From Crambe crambe (taxonomy: Eukaryota > Porifera > Demospongiae > Poecilosclerida > Crambeidae): a stretch of DNA of 64,000 nt. The translations under genes were made by a program, and so were the position numbers. Positions 62,980 through 64,000 of the stretch are shown here, piece by piece (positions within the stretch are counted from its first letter, which is position 1; every line of letters starts with the position of its first letter). The notes under the pieces were generated by a model, which ran no database searches, was not told where the DNA came from, and worked only from the letters and a program-made list of their open reading frames with translations. The stretch is from contig OZ004598.1 in assembly GCA_963924555.1 (NCBI GenBank), forward strand, positions 2,876,501 through 2,940,500, given 5' to 3'.

Positions 62980-63131
62980 CAGTGGATTGCAGGTTGCTTG
63001 ACACTAGTACTTCAGACACCGAGGTCACATGGACCAATCAGATTTGCAGGCAATGATGTCAGCATGAATCTGATTGGTCCATGTGACCTTGCTGGCTGAA
63101 GTACTAGTGTCAAGCAACCTGCAATCCACTG
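62980..63131. mobile_element. Palindromic MITE, 152 bp, TA target
   Basis: CAGTGGATTGCAGGTTGCTT and its exact inverse; pairing continues almost to the centre (GACCAATCAGATT / AATCTGATTGGTC). TA at 62978-62979 and 63132-63133. Confidence 0.85.
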
Positions 63132-63295
63132 TACCAGGCAGCTCAGGCGTTAGGCGCTAGGCCTGCTCTTTTGTCCGCCTCCGCTAAATTAGAGCATTGC
63201 TGGCCGGGCCAATAACTATCAGATCGGTACGGGTCGATAGGAAACGGAGTTATATCTATCGCCATGGTAACGTCCTAAAAAATTATTAGAACGGT

Positions 63296-63776
63296 ATGGC
63301 AATGTTGGTCTCTGCGATTAGCAGTGGTGTTAGTGTGTCTATAGAAACCATGCAAGATTTCACTTCTACTTCTTTGAAGGACGCACTAAGTCAAGTTCGG
63401 TATGTTCACCTAACTAGCTGTGTGTTGCACATGGCAAATAATTTCTGTGATAGTAGTAATTGAGTGCCTGTAAGAGCAAAAATACTTGTTTTTGTTTATT
63501 TGTTTGTTTGTTTTTTTTTGTTCTTTTTAAAAATATTTTTGATCTCTAGATCTAGTGCCACTCCTCTTCCTGATTAGGCAGCGCTTAGCTAAATGCCAAC
63601 CATCCACTAGGATCAGATATATGTGCAGATACTTTGTAGCCGGATATAAAATCTCCAGTGGATGCGCGTGGACAAGATCATTGCTACTGCTTGCTAGTGA
63701 AGTCTCTCCGAAGTTTCTACAACCACAAAACCCACTTCAGAGCCCTCTATGGTCAGGAAGTGAAATTCAAAAGTAG
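63296..63776 (+). CDS. Possible new gene: first exon 63296-63399, candidate second exon 63578-63776
   Basis: The ATG at 63296 opens MAMLVSAISSGVSVSIETMQ, FTSTSLKDALSQV and reaches a good donor CG|gtatgt at 63400. A pyrimidine-rich acceptor (ctcctcttcctgattag) at 63577 would continue in the right phase with RQRLAKCQPSTRIRYMCRYF to TAG at 63774, giving 100 aa. The second exon could equally be chance, and the gene may continue past the window. No family recognised. It lies outside every transposon found here. Confidence 0.3.
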
Positions 63777-64000
63777 GGAAAGATCCTGTTTCTGATGCCA
63801 GCTGTCCTGTATCTGTAGCTTCTGCTGCTTGTAGCTTTTATCAGGTTATAGCCAATTATCTGTGACTTAGGACACTAGTGAGAGAGAATTCCTGACCTGT
63901 AGCTCACTCAATCTAGCTGGGTTACTGAGAATGCTTTTTTCTTCAAGCGATTTTGATAATGTCTGGTTCTTTACCAAGTCTTGTGGCCATCATAATCATT
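63777..64000. other. Window end, nothing recognised
   Basis: No motif, repeat or exon could be supported. Confidence 0.3.

Noticed and set aside
1-64000. tRNA or rRNA genes
   Set aside because: No cloverleaf with A and B boxes and no conserved rRNA segment was recognised by eye; a tRNAscan run would be decisive.

Overview
This is a eukaryotic window. Coding exons are split by canonical GT/AG introns, the base composition is AT-rich with many AGCTAGCTA and TAATTATTA words, and most of the DNA is transposable elements inserted into one another. Gene content and sequence style suggest an early-branching marine invertebrate, most likely a demosponge; that is an inference, not proof. The one securely identified host gene is the spliceosomal Sm protein D1 gene (SNRPD1, minus strand, 42776 to 27093, four coding exons). 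Its introns have been stretched to about 7 kb by transposons. A minus-strand first exon at 3530-3086 encodes the start of a secreted or membrane protein that I do not recognise, and a possible first exon of another gene lies at 63296-63399.

The mobile DNA can be read layer by layer because many target-site duplications (TSDs) survive. (1) 47242-55625 is an 8.4 kb element with TIRs of roughly 370 bp or more and an exact 6-bp TSD (TACCTA). It encodes an integrase-fold (DDE) transposase on the plus strand and, on the minus strand, an 11-exon gene for a HECT-type E3 ubiquitin ligase with a C2HC zinc finger and a ubiquitin-interacting motif upstream. Ends, TSD and transposase fit the IS3EU superfamily. 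It sits inside an exon of an Ulp1-like protease gene, and its own left TIR carries a P-like element. (2) At least eight intact or broken elements share ends of the form CATAGATA...GG(A/T)TAGG/TTGGAAAC. Four of them have perfect 7-bp TSDs and others have near-perfect ones. One (43036-45248) encodes a P-element-type transposase, which assigns the family. (3) 16188-25422 is an intron-containing integrase gene (Ginger/KRBA2 type). It is interrupted by a 6.8 kb P-like element, which itself contains a fold-back element (8-bp TSD) and an element with large inverted arrays of GACTCC/GGAGTC repeats and an Ulp1-PHD gene. (4) A pogo-type element lies in SNRPD1 intron 3, a decayed CXC-domain transposon at 9877-12086, and many MITEs, including a TAGTCTSG family with 9-bp TSDs, long hairpins, a MITE tandem dimer and a palindromic MITE.

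Layout: 1-3.6 kb host gene and a gene-carrying MITE; 3.7-12.1 kb MITEs, a retroelement fragment, a 1.3 kb dispersed repeat and the CXC element; 12.2-16.1 kb nested P-like elements; 16.2-25.4 kb integrase gene with its nested insertions; 25.5-27 kb second copy of the dispersed repeat; 27.1-42.8 kb SNRPD1; 43-45.2 kb P element; 45.3-47.2 kb small repeats; 47.2-55.9 kb IS3EU-like element in the Ulp1 gene; 56-63.1 kb nested MITEs and degenerate P-like elements; 63.3 kb possible start of a new gene.

A recurring theme is that three unrelated mobile or mobile-associated genes here encode ubiquitin/SUMO-pathway enzymes (HECT ligase, Ulp1-PHD protease, Ulp1 protease). No rRNA, tRNA or CRISPR array was recognised.
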